Positions 34,253 through 43,664 of a stretch of 64,000 bases of DNA are shown one piece after another (position 1 is the stretch's first letter; each line of letters opens with the position of its first letter). Location: NCBI RefSeq assembly GCF_018860165.1, contig NZ_JAHKNG010000003.1, forward strand, positions 62,001 through 126,000, in the 5' to 3' direction. The position numbers and the translations under genes are program-made. The notes beneath the pieces are model-generated. The model saw nothing but the letters and a program-made list of their open reading frames with translations, did no database searches and was not told where the DNA came from. The stretch is from Paracoccus marinaquae. Its GTDB lineage: Bacteria; Pseudomonadota; Alphaproteobacteria; Rhodobacterales; Rhodobacteraceae.

Positions 34253-35439
34253 CGCGTCACGCTCCATTGCACCAGCGGGCGGGCGGGCTGCCAGCCGCGC
34301 ATCCGGCCAAGCGGCGCGGCCTCGGCCAGGTCGATCCGCATCAGCCGGCCGCCATGCCGTGCGTGAAGCCCGGCCAGCAGGCTTTCGGTTTCCAGCGTCA
34401 CCGCATTGGCGACCAGTCGCGTGCCGCGAGGCAGTTCCGGCCAGAGTGTTTCGAACAGCGCCGTGCCGGCACCGCCGCCGATGAAGACGGCATCCGGCCG
34501 GCGCAGGCCGCGAAGGGCGTCGGGGGCCGTTCCATGGATGGCTTCGACGCAGGCGGACAGGCCGAAGGCGTCGATATTGTGGCGGATATTGGCGATCCGG
34601 TCGTCACGCGGCTCGATGCAGATTGCGCAGCCCCCGGCCAGCCCCCATTCGACCGAGACCGCGCCCGAGCCGCCGCCGATATCCCACAGCAACTCGCCCC
34701 GGCGCGGTGCCAGCGCGGCCAGCGTCAACGCGCGGACCGGCGATTTGCTGATCTGGCCGTCATGCGCGAACAGGTCATCGGGCCGCCCCGGCGCATTGGC
34801 CAAGCCGGCCCCGCCGGGCAGATCGGCCCCGCACAGCGCCACCGCGACCGGCGCGGCAATCCCGTTCAGCGTGAAGCCTTCGGCACGGGTCTGGCGGATG
34901 CGCTCGGCCGGACCGCCGAGCCGTTCCAGCACCGCCATCCGCATCGCGCCCATGCCCTGTTGCCTCAGCCATGCCGCCAGCGCCGCCGGCGCCGCGTCGT
35001 CGCGCAGGGTGGCGATGATCCGGCAGTTCCGCGACAGCCACGGGCGCAGCCGGGCGAAGGCTGCTGCATGCAGGCCAAGGCAGGCGGTCTCCTCGATGCG
35101 CCAGCCCAGCCGGGCGGCGGCCAGCGAATACACCCCGGGGCCGGGCAGGGCGCTCCACTCGCCCGGTTCCAGATGCGCGGCGAGGCTGCCGCCGGCACCG
35201 AACCAGAACGGATCGCCCGAAGCCAGCACCGCCACGCGCCGCCCCCGGCAGGCAAGGACCGGCGCGATGTCGAAGGGCACCGGCCAGCTTTGGCCCCTGG
35301 TGTCGATCCCGGCCAGTTGCAGATGTCGTGGCCCGCCGAACACGATCTCGGCCCTATCCAGCGTGGCGCGGCTTGCATCCGGCAGCCCGGCCGCGCCATC
35401 CTCGCCGATGCCGATGATGGTCAGCCAGGGTTCACGCAT
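34249..35439 (-). CDS. cobL: Precorrin-6Y C5,15-methyltransferase (decarboxylating), CobL
   Basis: Bifunctional SAM enzyme that methylates C5 and C15 of precorrin-6B and decarboxylates the C12 acetate, giving precorrin-8. 396 residues. The N-terminal CbiE-like half begins [20 protein letters not shown]. The C-terminal CbiT-like half has the methyltransferase motif [20 protein letters not shown] and [15 protein letters not shown] chose the ATG at 35439, with AAGAAGGA upstream at good spacing; an ATG at 35448 has no room for a Shine-Dalgarno. The start codon shares its CATG with the cobK start codon on the other strand. Confidence 0.95.
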   Translation of the reverse strand: MREPWLTIIGIGEDGAAGLPDASRATLDRAEIVFGGPRHLQLAGIDTRGQSWPVPFDIAPVLACRGRRVAVLASGDPFWFGAGGSLAAHLEPGEWSALPGPGVYSLAAARLGWRIEETACLGLHAAAFARLRPWLSRNCRIIATLRDDAAPAALAAWLRQQGMGAMRMAVLERLGGPAERIRQTRAEGFTLNGIAAPVAVALCGADLPGGAGLANAPGRPDDLFAHDGQISKSPVRALTLAALAPRRGELLWDIGGGSGAVSVEWGLAGGCAICIEPRDDRIANIRHNIDAFGLSACVEAIHGTAPDALRGLRRPDAVFIGGGAGTALFETLWPELPRGTRLVANAVTLETESLLAGLHARHGGRLMRIDLAEAAPLGRMRGWQPARPLVQWSVTR

Positions 35440-36196
35440 GACACGCATCCTTCTTCTGGGCGGCACCACCGAGGCCAGCCGCATGGCCCGGCTTCTGGCC
35501 GGTGCCGGGCTGGATGCGGTGTTTTCCTATGCCGGCCGCACCGCGGCGCCCGCGGCCCAGCCCCTGCCCTCGCGGGTGGGCGGCTTTGGCGGGGCCGAAG
35601 GTCTGGCGGACTGGCTGCGCGGGCAGGCGATCACCCATGTCATCGACGCGACCCATCCCTTTGCCGCCCGGATCAGCCGCAACGCCCTTGATGCCTGCGC
35701 CGCGACCGGGTTGCCGCTTCTGGCACTGGAACGCCGGCCATGGACGGCTGCGCCCGGGGATGGCTGGGTCCATGTCGCGGATATCGCCGCGGCCGTCGCG
35801 GCGCTGCCCGAGGCGCCGGCGCGGGTGTTCCTGGCCATCGGCCGGCAGAATCTCGACGCCTTCGCCGCCCGGCCGCAGCACCACTACCTTCTGCGCCTCG
35901 TCGATCCGCCTGACGGGCCGCTGCCGCTTGCCGATGCGGAAACGGTCATCGCGCGCGGTCCCTTCGCGGCCGACGGCGACGAGGCGCTGCTGCGCGGCCG
36001 CCGCATCACCCATCTGGTCGCCAAGAATGCCGGCGGCGAGGGGGCCGCGGCCAAGCTGGTCGCCGCGCGCCGGCTTGGCCTGCCGGTGATCCTGATCGAC
36101 CGGCCCGCCCTGCCCGCGCGCAGGACGGTGGCCGAACCCGAGGCGGCGATGGCCTGGCTGCATCAGACCGCGTCCTCGGCCCTGCGCGGGGAATAG
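35438..36196 (+). CDS. cobK: Precorrin-6A reductase
   Basis: NADPH-dependent reductase converting precorrin-6A to precorrin-6B. 252 residues beginning [20 protein letters not shown], with the nucleotide-binding GGTTEA motif. Other family features are VIDATHPFAARISRNA, FLAIGRQNL and THLVAKNAGGEGAAAKLVAA. It is the only cob gene on the plus strand between two minus-strand cob runs. The 5' end is a shared CATG with cobL, and its last 34 bp overlap cobJ tail-to-tail. It therefore has no non-coding DNA on either side, and its promoter must lie inside cobL. Confidence 0.95.
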   Translation: MTRILLLGGTTEASRMARLLAGAGLDAVFSYAGRTAAPAAQPLPSRVGGFGGAEGLADWLRGQAITHVIDATHPFAARISRNALDACAATGLPLLALERRPWTAAPGDGWVHVADIAAAVAALPEAPARVFLAIGRQNLDAFAARPQHHYLLRLVDPPDGPLPLADAETVIARGPFAADGDEALLRGRRITHLVAKNAGGEGAAAKLVAARRLGLPVILIDRPALPARRTVAEPEAAMAWLHQTASSALRGE

Positions 36197-36906
36197 ACCC
36201 AGCGGCCCACGCGGCGGGTCTGCGCGTTTCCCAGCAGGACGACGGTGCGCATATCGGCCATCTCGGGGCGGGCCTCGCCGAGGGTGACGGTGCGCAGCGA
36301 CTCGTCGGGGGTCGAGACGGCACGGGCGAAGGTGATCAGCCTGTCCGGTCCGCATTCCTCGCGCAGGATCTCCAGCACGCGGGCGAACTGATGCGGGCGG
36401 CTGGCCGAGCGAGGGTTGTAGAAGGCCATGGCGAAATCGGCGCGGGCGGCGTGGCGCAAGCGCCGCTCGACGATGGCGAAGGGTTTCAGGTTGTCCGACA
36501 GGTTGATGGCGCAGAAATCATGGCCCAGGGGCGCACCCGCACGGGCGGCGGCGGCCAGCATGGCGGTGATGCCCGGCAGGATGCGGATATCCAGACCGAC
36601 ATGGCGCGGATCGGCCTCGATCGCCTCGAACAGGGCCGAGGCCATGGCGAAGACCCCCGGATCGCCCGAGGAGACCACGACGACGCGCCGCCCGGCGGCG
36701 GCCATGTCCAGCGCTGCCCGGGCGCGATCCAGTTCGACGCGGTTGTCGGACGGGTGCAGGGTCAGGCCCGGGCGCGGGGTCACGCGGGCCACATAGGGGA
36801 CATAGCCCACCACGTCGCTGGCCTGATCCAGCGCGGCGCTGACCTCGGGCGTCACCAGCGCCTCCGCGCCCGGCCCGAGGCCCGCAACGCATACCCAGCC
36901 GCTCAT
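36163..36906 (-). CDS. cobJ: Precorrin-3B C17-methyltransferase
   Basis: SAM-dependent enzyme that methylates C17 and contracts the ring of precorrin-3B to precorrin-4. 247 residues starting MSGWVCVAGLGPGAEALVTP. The conserved VVVVSSGDPGVFAMASALFE, DIRILPGITAMLAAAARAGA and HDFCAINLSDNL segments are diagnostic for CobJ/CbiH. The start overlaps the cobI stop by ATGA. The end overlaps cobK by 34 bp in convergent orientation, which may cause transcription interference if both are strongly expressed. Confidence 0.95.
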   Translation of the reverse strand: MSGWVCVAGLGPGAEALVTPEVSAALDQASDVVGYVPYVARVTPRPGLTLHPSDNRVELDRARAALDMAAAGRRVVVVSSGDPGVFAMASALFEAIEADPRHVGLDIRILPGITAMLAAAARAGAPLGHDFCAINLSDNLKPFAIVERRLRHAARADFAMAFYNPRSASRPHQFARVLEILREECGPDRLITFARAVSTPDESLRTVTLGEARPEMADMRTVVLLGNAQTRRVGRWVYSPRRAEDAV

Positions 36907-37646
36907 TCCGCCGCCTCGCGCATCGCCACCGGGCGGCGGCCCTGACCATGGACCATGACGATGGCGAAATAGGGGCAGTCGCCGTCTTCGACCTCGGCCA
37001 GCCGGGCAAGACGCTGTCCCGGCATGGTGCCGCGTTCGATCAGCCATGCCGCCTCGAGCCGCCCGGCCCGCGCCAGCGCCCGGCGGATCTTCGGCAGGTT
37101 GCGGCCGGTCTTCATCACCACCAGCGCATCCGATCCCCGCATGTGCCGCAGCAGATCGGCCTCGGGCAATGTGCCCATCAGAACGCTCAGCACATCGTCG
37201 CCCCAGGTGATCGGCTGGCCGGTGGCGTTCCAGCAGCCCGCCATGCCGGGGATGCCGGGGATCACCTCGATCTCGACCAGCCCGCGCAGCCGGACATAGA
37301 GATGCATGAATGAGCCGTAGAAGAACGGGTCGCCCTCGCACAGCACCACGACATCGCCCGAGGCGGCCAGCCCGGCCAGCCGCGCCGCCCAGTCGTCATA
37401 GAAGGCCGCCAGCAGGGCGTTGTAATCGGGGCTGTCGAAGGGAATTTCGGTCGTGACCGGATATTCCATCGGATACTCGGCCGTCCCGGGGGCGATCATC
37501 CCCTCGACGATCCGTCGCGCCTGCCCCTGCCTGCCCCTCTTGCGGAAATAGGCCAGGTGCCGCGCCTGCCGGATCGCCCGGTCGGCACGGATCGAGATCA
37601 GGTCGGGGTCGCCGGGGCCAAGGCCGGCACAGATGATCCTGCCCAT
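36903..37646 (-). CDS. cobI: Precorrin-2 C20-methyltransferase
   Basis: SAM-dependent tetrapyrrole methylase converting precorrin-2 to precorrin-3A. 247 residues: MGRIICAGLGPGDPDLISIR at the start, then VVVLCEGDPFFYGSFMHLY, EVIPGIPGMAGCWNATGQPI and VVMKTGRNLPKIRRAL. The FFYGSFMHL motif is specific to CobI/CbiL. It starts 3 bp after the cobH stop and overlaps cobJ by 4 bp. It is in the middle of the riboswitch-controlled run from the DUF1636 gene to cobJ. Confidence 0.95.
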   Translation of the reverse strand: MGRIICAGLGPGDPDLISIRADRAIRQARHLAYFRKRGRQGQARRIVEGMIAPGTAEYPMEYPVTTEIPFDSPDYNALLAAFYDDWAARLAGLAASGDVVVLCEGDPFFYGSFMHLYVRLRGLVEIEVIPGIPGMAGCWNATGQPITWGDDVLSVLMGTLPEADLLRHMRGSDALVVMKTGRNLPKIRRALARAGRLEAAWLIERGTMPGQRLARLAEVEDGDCPYFAIVMVHGQGRRPVAMREAAE

Positions 37647-37649
37647 CGC

Positions 37650-38279
37650 TTACTCCTTGCGGCTGGCCAGCGCGTTGACCGCGGCCACGGTGATGGCCGA
37701 GCCGCCAAGCCGCCCCTCGACGACCAGCGCCGGCACCGGGGCGGCTGCAAGCAGCGCCTGTTTCGATTCCGCCGCGCCGACGAACCCCACCGGACAGCCG
37801 ATGATCGCGGCGGGGCGCGGGCAGGCCGGATCCTCCAGCATGTTCAGCAGGTGAAACAGCGCCGTCGGCGCATTGCCGATCGCGACCACCGCGCCCGCCA
37901 GATGCGGCCGCCACAGCTCCAGCGCGGCGGCCGAGCGGGTATTGCCCATCTCGCGGGCGAGGTCCGGGACGCGCGGATCATTGAGGGTGCAGATCACCGC
38001 GTTCGATGCGGGCAGGCGGGCGCGGGTGATCCCCTCGCTGACCATTCGCGCATCGCTCAGGAGCGGCGCCCCGGCCTCCAGCGCATGGCGGGCGGCGGTT
38101 GCCATGCCGGGGGTGAACCGGACATGCCGCTCCAGCCCGACCATGCCGGCGGCGTGGATCATGCGGACCACGACCCCTTCCTCGTCGGGCGCAAAGCGGG
38201 TCAGGCCGGCCTCGGCGCGGATGGTCGCGAAGGACTGGCGATAGATCGCGGCGCCGTCCTTTTCGTAATCATATGGCAT
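37650..38279 (-). CDS. cobH: Precorrin-8X methylmutase
   Basis: Moves the methyl group from C11 to C12 of precorrin-8x, forming hydrogenobyrinic acid. 209 residues: MPYDYEKDGAAIYRQSFATI at the start, the conserved RMIHAAGMVGL with the catalytic His, and AIGNAPTALFHLLNML plus IIGCPVGFVGAAESKQAL. All are typical for CobH/CbiC. The start overlaps the cobG stop by 4 bp (ATGA). A much longer frame on the same strand is open through cobG because of base composition and is not a real extension. Confidence 0.95.
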   Translation of the reverse strand: MPYDYEKDGAAIYRQSFATIRAEAGLTRFAPDEEGVVVRMIHAAGMVGLERHVRFTPGMATAARHALEAGAPLLSDARMVSEGITRARLPASNAVICTLNDPRVPDLAREMGNTRSAAALELWRPHLAGAVVAIGNAPTALFHLLNMLEDPACPRPAAIIGCPVGFVGAAESKQALLAAAPVPALVVEGRLGGSAITVAAVNALASRKE

Positions 38280-39385
38280 CACAGAACCTCTGGCAGGCGG
38301 GCGGGGGCAAGCCCGCGCATCAAGGGGGAATCCGAGGCGCGCCCGCCCCGGATCAGATCGAATCCCGCCGGCGTTGCGGTCAGGGTGATGTCGGCCGGAT
38401 GCGGCCAGCCGCAGCCCTTGGCGCAGCCCGAGACATGCAGGATCGCGCCGTCCGGCAGATGCGGCGCGAGGCTTCGGGCCAGCGGGCGGGTGACCGCAAG
38501 GGCCTGCGGGCATCCGGGCGCGCCCGTGCAGGCCCGCAGGCGCAGGCACGGATCCGAGGGATCGGCGATCAGGCCCGGCAGATCGGGCATATCGGTCAGC
38601 CCTTCCAGCAGCAGCATCCGCCAGGGCGTCAGCCGGATCGGGCCCAGCCGGGCCAGCGCGGCCAGTGTCCCGGGGTCGGTCTGGCCGAATTCCAGCGCCA
38701 GCAGCATTCCCGATGCCGTGCGGCCCGGGCTGGCGGGCGGCGCGGCGGGGGCGGGGGCCAGCGTCGCGGGCGGCGTCACGCCGCGCCCGATCAGCCGGGC
38801 CATCCGGCCCCGGCCACCGGGCGCCCCGCCCTGTTGCAGGAACCATGCGGCAAGCCCGATCGCCTGCGACACATCCGCCAGCGGCCGCCCAAGCGCCATG
38901 CCATCGGCGCGCAGCATCAGCCGCCCGTCGATGCTGCACTCCAGCCGGATATCCGCGGGAACGCCGGCCAGGCACCGCGTGGGGCCGCAATCGACGGCAA
39001 AGCCGAACTTGGCGGGCAGGGGCAGCGCGCTGGCGGCCAATGCCGCCTCGAGCCGGGCGGCCAGCGCGTCGGCGGCGTCGTCGGCAAAGGGCGTGACGAT
39101 GATGTTGCGGTGGGTCTCGGTGGCGATATCTGGGTCGATCAGATCCAGCGCGCGCAGATCGGCGATCAGCGGCGCATGGCTGGCCTGAGTGATGCCGCGC
39201 AGTTGCAGATTGGCGCGGCCGGTCAGGTCGATCAAGCCGTTGCCATATGCGGCTGCGGCCCGCGCGACACCCGCGGCCTGTGCCGGGCTCAGCCGCCCGC
39301 CGCGGGGGCGGATGCGGACCACCCAGCCATCGCCCGATTCCATCGGCCGCAGCGCCCCGGGGCACCATCCCCTGATCGCGCTCAT
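38279..39385 (-). CDS. cobG: Precorrin-3B synthase (oxygen-dependent)
   Basis: Monooxygenase that hydroxylates C20 of precorrin-3A and forms the gamma-lactone, the oxygen-using step of the aerobic route. 368 residues of nitrite/sulfite-reductase type. Fe-S cluster cysteines are seen in CLRLRACTGAPGCPQA and HVSGCAKGCGWPHPADI. The start of the mature fold is MSAIRGWCPGALRPMESGDG. I chose the ATG at 39385, overlapping the cobN stop (ATGA). CobG marks the pathway as oxygen-dependent and fits an aerobic methylotroph. Confidence 0.94.
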   Translation of the reverse strand: MSAIRGWCPGALRPMESGDGWVVRIRPRGGRLSPAQAAGVARAAAAYGNGLIDLTGRANLQLRGITQASHAPLIADLRALDLIDPDIATETHRNIIVTPFADDAADALAARLEAALAASALPLPAKFGFAVDCGPTRCLAGVPADIRLECSIDGRLMLRADGMALGRPLADVSQAIGLAAWFLQQGGAPGGRGRMARLIGRGVTPPATLAPAPAAPPASPGRTASGMLLALEFGQTDPGTLAALARLGPIRLTPWRMLLLEGLTDMPDLPGLIADPSDPCLRLRACTGAPGCPQALAVTRPLARSLAPHLPDGAILHVSGCAKGCGWPHPADITLTATPAGFDLIRGGRASDSPLMRGLAPARLPEVL

Positions 39386-42300
39386 GTCCCCGTCTCCAGC
39401 GTGGCGGCGATCGAATTGCGCCGGGTGATCCACAGCCCGGCCTCGGCCAGCCGTGCGAACAGGTCGCGCAGGGCGGCAAGTGCTGCCGGGTTGGCCTCGT
39501 CCATGAAGCTGACGATCTCGGGTCGGCCCAGCGTCGCCTCGTGATAAAGGTCGAACAGATGCGGCGGCACGGCCCCGGCCAGATGCGCGAAGGCGGCAAG
39601 ATGGTCCAGCGTCGCCGCGATCTCGGCCGCGCCGCGGAACCCGTGCGCGGTCATGGCGCCGGCCCAGCGTGGATCCGAGGCGCGGGCGCGGACCGTGCGG
39701 GCGATCTCTTCGGTCAGGGTGCGGGCGCGGGGCCGGCCGGGCTGCGTGGCGTCCAGATGGTAAAGCACCGGCGCCGCAGCCCCGATCCGGGCCATGGCGG
39801 CGGCGAAGCCGGCCTCATGCGCGGCGTAATCGGCGGCCAGCAACAGGTCGCTTTCCGGCAGGTCCTGAGCATGGACAAAGCTGTCGGCGCCAGCCAGACG
39901 CGCCACAAGCCCGGCGCGATCCTGCCGCATGCCTCCGTCGCGGCCGATGGCCCAGCTTGAGGCAGCCAGCCAGGCTTCGCCGGCGGCCAGCCGGGCGGCA
40001 TCGGTGAAGGTCTCGGCCGCGACGCCCATGCCGAGGCCATACTGGCCCGGTTCCGGCCCGAAGACGCGCGCCCCGCGTTGCAGATAGGGATTGTCGGCGG
40101 GATCCTCGTCGCGACTGGCCAGGGCCTCGGTGCCGGTGCCGAACAACTGCGCCAGCACCGGAAACACATCGCGGAACAGTCCCGATACCCGCAATGTCAC
40201 GTCGATCCGGGGCCGGGCCAGCAGCGCCAGCGGAGTGATCTCGACCCCCGAAACACGGCCCGACGCGCTGTCCCAGACCGGCTTCAGCCCGGCCAGATGC
40301 AGGGCCATGGCGAATTCCTCGCCCGCCGTGCGCATGGTCGCACTGCCCCACAGGTCGACGACCAGCCCCCTCGGCCAGTCGCCATGGTCCTGCAGGTGCC
40401 GGCGCAGCAGTTCCTCGGCCAGCTTCACCCCCTGCGCATGGGCGGCTGGCGTCGGCACCGCGCGCGGATCGAGGCTGAAAAGGTTGCGCCCCGTCGGCAG
40501 CACATCGTCTCGCCCGCGCGCGGGCGAGCCCGAGGGGCCGGGTGCCACATGCCGGCCGGCAAGCGCGGTCAGCAGGCCGGCGCGTTCCTCGTCGCCGCAG
40601 GGTCCGGTGCCGAAGACATGCAGCCCCTCGCCGAACTGGCTTTCCTTGATGTCGCAGACGAAGCGGTCGATCCGGGTGATGGCCTCGGCCGCCGAGGCCC
40701 CGGCCGGGATGCCCAGATCGCCCTCGACCCCGGCGGCCCGGGCCTCGTCGCGGATGGCGCCGATCAGCCGGTCGCGGCGGGCCGGGTCCAGCCCGTCGGC
40801 CGAGGAATATTCGTCCAGCAGCCGTTCCAGATGCGCCATGCCGGCCGGCGTCCGCGCCGGCAGCATCGGCGGCGGCAGATGCCCCAGCGTCACCGCGCCA
40901 AGGCGGCGCTTGGCCTGCGCCGCCTCGCCCGGATCGTTGACGATGAAGGGATAGATGACCGGCAGCGGGCCGGTCAGGGCCTCGGGCCAGCATTCTGAGG
41001 ACAGGGCCACCGCCTTGCCCGGCAGCCATTCCAGCGTGCCATGCGCCCCCATGTGGATCAGCGCGTGCAAACCCTGCGCACGCAGCCACAGATAGAAGGC
41101 GACATAGCCATGGCGCGGCACGCGGCTCAGGTCGTGATAGTCCTCGGCGCGACCCTCGCGCCGGCCGCGTTCGGGTTGCAGCGCCAGCAGCAGCCTGCCG
41201 CGCCGGATCGCGGCGAAGCGGAAGGTGCCGTCCGAAAGATCGGGATCGGTTTCGGCTGCGCCCCATGCTGCGGTCAGCCGGTCGCGCAGGGACCGGGGCA
41301 GCGTTTCAAGCGCTTCGAGGTAATCCGCCAGCGGCCAGTCGATCCGCCCGGTCGCCAGCGCCCCGGCGGCCGGGCCGGGGGCGATGTCATGGCCCGCCGC
41401 CGCCAGCAGATCGGCGACCGCATCGGCGGAAGCCAGCGCATCAAGGCCGACCGCATGGGCCATCTGCCAGTCGCGGCCCGGATAGGTGGACAGGATCAGC
41501 GCCAGGTTCCGGTCGGCCGGGGCGGTCGTCGCCAGGCGCTGCCATGCGGCGATGCGGGCGACGGTGGCGGCGATGCGGTCAGGCTCGGCCCGGTGAACGA
41601 AGCGGCTGTATTGCAGGTCGGCATCACGCGGCTCGGGCGCCTTGAAGCTGATCACGCCGGCGAAGACGCGTCCATCGACCTCGGGCAGAACCACATGCAT
41701 GGCCAGATCCGCCGGCGACAGCCCGCGTTCGGCCTGCGCCCATTCGCGCCGGCGATTGGTCGAAAGGGCGACCTGAAACACCGGGCAGCCGAAGCCGTCG
41801 AAGGGCGTGCCGCCAGCCTCGACCCGGACCGAGAAGCCGGTGGCATTGACGAGGGCGGCCGGTGCCGCCGGCAGGGCGCCCGCCAGCCAGTCGCCGAAAT
41901 CGGCGGTCTTGAGCGAGGGCGCAAAGACGCCGCAGGCCGCGAAACCGGCCCCGCGCAACCCGCGGATCAGGGCATCGACAGGACCGGTATCGGCGGCGGT
42001 CAGATAGCTGCGATAGAAGCTGACCAGCGCCAGCGGCCCGGCCGGTGGTGCGGCGATCACGCCCGCATCGGGATCGTAGAAGCCGAAATCGGGCAGCGAT
42101 CTGCGACCCGAAACTGGCCCGGCAGGAAGCCCCGCCGCCAGCGCCATCCGGGCCAGCGCCGCCTGCGCGGCAACCGCGCCGCCCGCATCGCAGAGCCGCC
42201 GCAACCGTCGCAGGACCGCGCCGGGCACGGTCGAGACCGCCGCAAGCCGCGGATCGTCGCGGCCGTCGGCGGGCAGGACGGCCAGCGCGATGCCCTTGCG

Positions 42301-42615
42301 CCGGGCCAGATCCTGCACCGCCGCCAGACCATAGGACCAATAGGCCTCGCCCCCGATCAGCCGGATCAGGATGCCCTTCGCACCGGCCAGCGTGTTGTCC
42401 AGATAGCTGTCGACGGAAACCGGGTGCCGCAGCGCCACCAGATTGCACAACCGCAGCGAGGGCAGGCTGCCCGCCGCCCGCCGCCAGCCCGCCGCGAAGG
42501 CACCCAGATCGCTGTCCGAGAACGACAGCACCACCAGATCCGCGGCCGTCTGGCCGGGATCATAGGGGGTGTCGGTCTCTTCCAGACCGTGGCTTTCGCG
42601 GAAGATCACATGCAT
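39382..42615 (-). CDS. cobN: Cobaltochelatase subunit CobN
   Basis: Large subunit of the ATP-dependent aerobic cobaltochelatase that inserts Co2+ into hydrogenobyrinic acid a,c-diamide. 1077 residues, somewhat shorter than the roughly 1270 of some CobN proteins. Diagnostic segments include HMGAHGTLEWLPGKAVALS with its metal/His motif, FIVNDPGEAAQAKRRLGAV and ATMRTAGEEFAMALHLAG. CobS and CobT, the partner AAA and MIDAS subunits, are not in this window. The start codon overlaps the cobW stop by one base (TGATG). It is the largest gene in the riboswitch-controlled run. Confidence 0.95.
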   Translation of the reverse strand: MHVIFRESHGLEETDTPYDPGQTAADLVVLSFSDSDLGAFAAGWRRAAGSLPSLRLCNLVALRHPVSVDSYLDNTLAGAKGILIRLIGGEAYWSYGLAAVQDLARRKGIALAVLPADGRDDPRLAAVSTVPGAVLRRLRRLCDAGGAVAAQAALARMALAAGLPAGPVSGRRSLPDFGFYDPDAGVIAAPPAGPLALVSFYRSYLTAADTGPVDALIRGLRGAGFAACGVFAPSLKTADFGDWLAGALPAAPAALVNATGFSVRVEAGGTPFDGFGCPVFQVALSTNRRREWAQAERGLSPADLAMHVVLPEVDGRVFAGVISFKAPEPRDADLQYSRFVHRAEPDRIAATVARIAAWQRLATTAPADRNLALILSTYPGRDWQMAHAVGLDALASADAVADLLAAAGHDIAPGPAAGALATGRIDWPLADYLEALETLPRSLRDRLTAAWGAAETDPDLSDGTFRFAAIRRGRLLLALQPERGRREGRAEDYHDLSRVPRHGYVAFYLWLRAQGLHALIHMGAHGTLEWLPGKAVALSSECWPEALTGPLPVIYPFIVNDPGEAAQAKRRLGAVTLGHLPPPMLPARTPAGMAHLERLLDEYSSADGLDPARRDRLIGAIRDEARAAGVEGDLGIPAGASAAEAITRIDRFVCDIKESQFGEGLHVFGTGPCGDEERAGLLTALAGRHVAPGPSGSPARGRDDVLPTGRNLFSLDPRAVPTPAAHAQGVKLAEELLRRHLQDHGDWPRGLVVDLWGSATMRTAGEEFAMALHLAGLKPVWDSASGRVSGVEITPLALLARPRIDVTLRVSGLFRDVFPVLAQLFGTGTEALASRDEDPADNPYLQRGARVFGPEPGQYGLGMGVAAETFTDAARLAAGEAWLAASSWAIGRDGGMRQDRAGLVARLAGADSFVHAQDLPESDLLLAADYAAHEAGFAAAMARIGAAAPVLYHLDATQPGRPRARTLTEEIARTVRARASDPRWAGAMTAHGFRGAAEIAATLDHLAAFAHLAGAVPPHLFDLYHEATLGRPEIVSFMDEANPAALAALRDLFARLAEAGLWITRRNSIAATLETGT

Positions 42616-43661
42616 CAGGCAGGCACCGGCCCCAGCAGGGCGCTGCGGATCGCGGCCTCGTTCACATCGTCATGTTCGGCTATGACCACCAGCCGCGAGG
42701 ACCGGGGCCGGCTGCCCCAGGGCTGGTCATACTGCTGCCGCACCCGCGCGCCCACCGCCTGTACCAGAAGGCGCATGGGCTTGCCCCGGACGGCGACATG
42801 GCCCTTCACGCGCAGGATGTTCTGCTGGATCGCCAGCCGCTCGATGGCAGCGGTCAGCGCGGCCGGGTCGTCGATTTCCGGCAGATCAATGACCACGCTG
42901 TCGAAATCCTCGTGCTCGTGATCCTCGGCGCCGTCGTGATGGCTGGGGCGGGCGTCTAGATCGTCCTCGGCCGCCCGTCCCAGCCCCAGGATCACCCGGG
43001 GATCGACGGCGCCGTCGGTGACGGTCAGGATCGGCAGCGGGCGCGGTGCCTCGGCCTCGATCAGGGCGCGGGCCAGGGCCACACCCTCGGTCCCGGCCAG
43101 ATCGGCCTTGGTCAGCAGGATGATGTCGGCGCAGGCGATCTGATCCTCGAACACCTCGGCCAGCGGGGTGTCGTGATCCAGACTGTCATCGGCCTCGCGC
43201 TGCGCCTGAACAGCGGCTTCGTCAGGCGCGAAACGGCCAGCCGCCACCGCCTCGGCATCCGCGAGGGCGATCACGCCGTCAACGGTGATGCGCGAGCGGA
43301 TCGCCGGCCAGTCGAAGGCCCGCAGCAAAGGCTTGGGCAGCGCCAGACCCGAGGTTTCGATCAGGATGTGATCGGGCCTTTTCGGCATCGCCATCAGCCG
43401 TTCCAGCGTCGGGATGAAATCATCGGCGACGGTGCAGCAGATGCAGCCATTGGACAGCTCAAGGATATTCTCGGCCGGGCAGTTGTCGTCGGCGCAGGAT
43501 TTCAGGATCTCGCCGTCCACACCCATGGTGCCGAACTCGTTGACCAGCACCGCCAGCCGCCTTCCCTGCGGATTGGCCATCAGGTGCCGGATCAGCGTGG
43601 TCTTGCCCGAGCCGAGAAAGCCGGTGATGACGGTGACGGGGGTCTTGGTCAGATCGGACAT
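42615..43661 (-). CDS. cobW: CobW, GTP-binding metallochaperone
   Basis: 348-residue COG0523 G3E GTPase thought to deliver Co2+ to the cobaltochelatase. The P-loop is VITGFLGSGKTTLIRHL near residues 9-25. The metal-binding CxCC motif is NGCICCTV near residue 72. The GTP-specificity motif LTKAD is present, and an acidic/His-rich linker (PSHHDGAEDHEHEDFD) near residue 240 probably binds metal. It lies between a DUF1636 protein and cobN, the position expected for the cobalt-specific member of the family. Confidence 0.94.
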   Translation of the reverse strand: MSDLTKTPVTVITGFLGSGKTTLIRHLMANPQGRRLAVLVNEFGTMGVDGEILKSCADDNCPAENILELSNGCICCTVADDFIPTLERLMAMPKRPDHILIETSGLALPKPLLRAFDWPAIRSRITVDGVIALADAEAVAAGRFAPDEAAVQAQREADDSLDHDTPLAEVFEDQIACADIILLTKADLAGTEGVALARALIEAEAPRPLPILTVTDGAVDPRVILGLGRAAEDDLDARPSHHDGAEDHEHEDFDSVVIDLPEIDDPAALTAAIERLAIQQNILRVKGHVAVRGKPMRLLVQAVGARVRQQYDQPWGSRPRSSRLVVIAEHDDVNEAAIRSALLGPVPA

Positions 43662-43664
43662 GGA

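Noticed and set aside
37650..39599. Single 649-residue frame covering cobH and extending through cobG
   Set aside because: Only the last 209 residues match CobH; the rest is out of frame relative to the real CobG, and the true start overlaps the cobG stop as ATGA.
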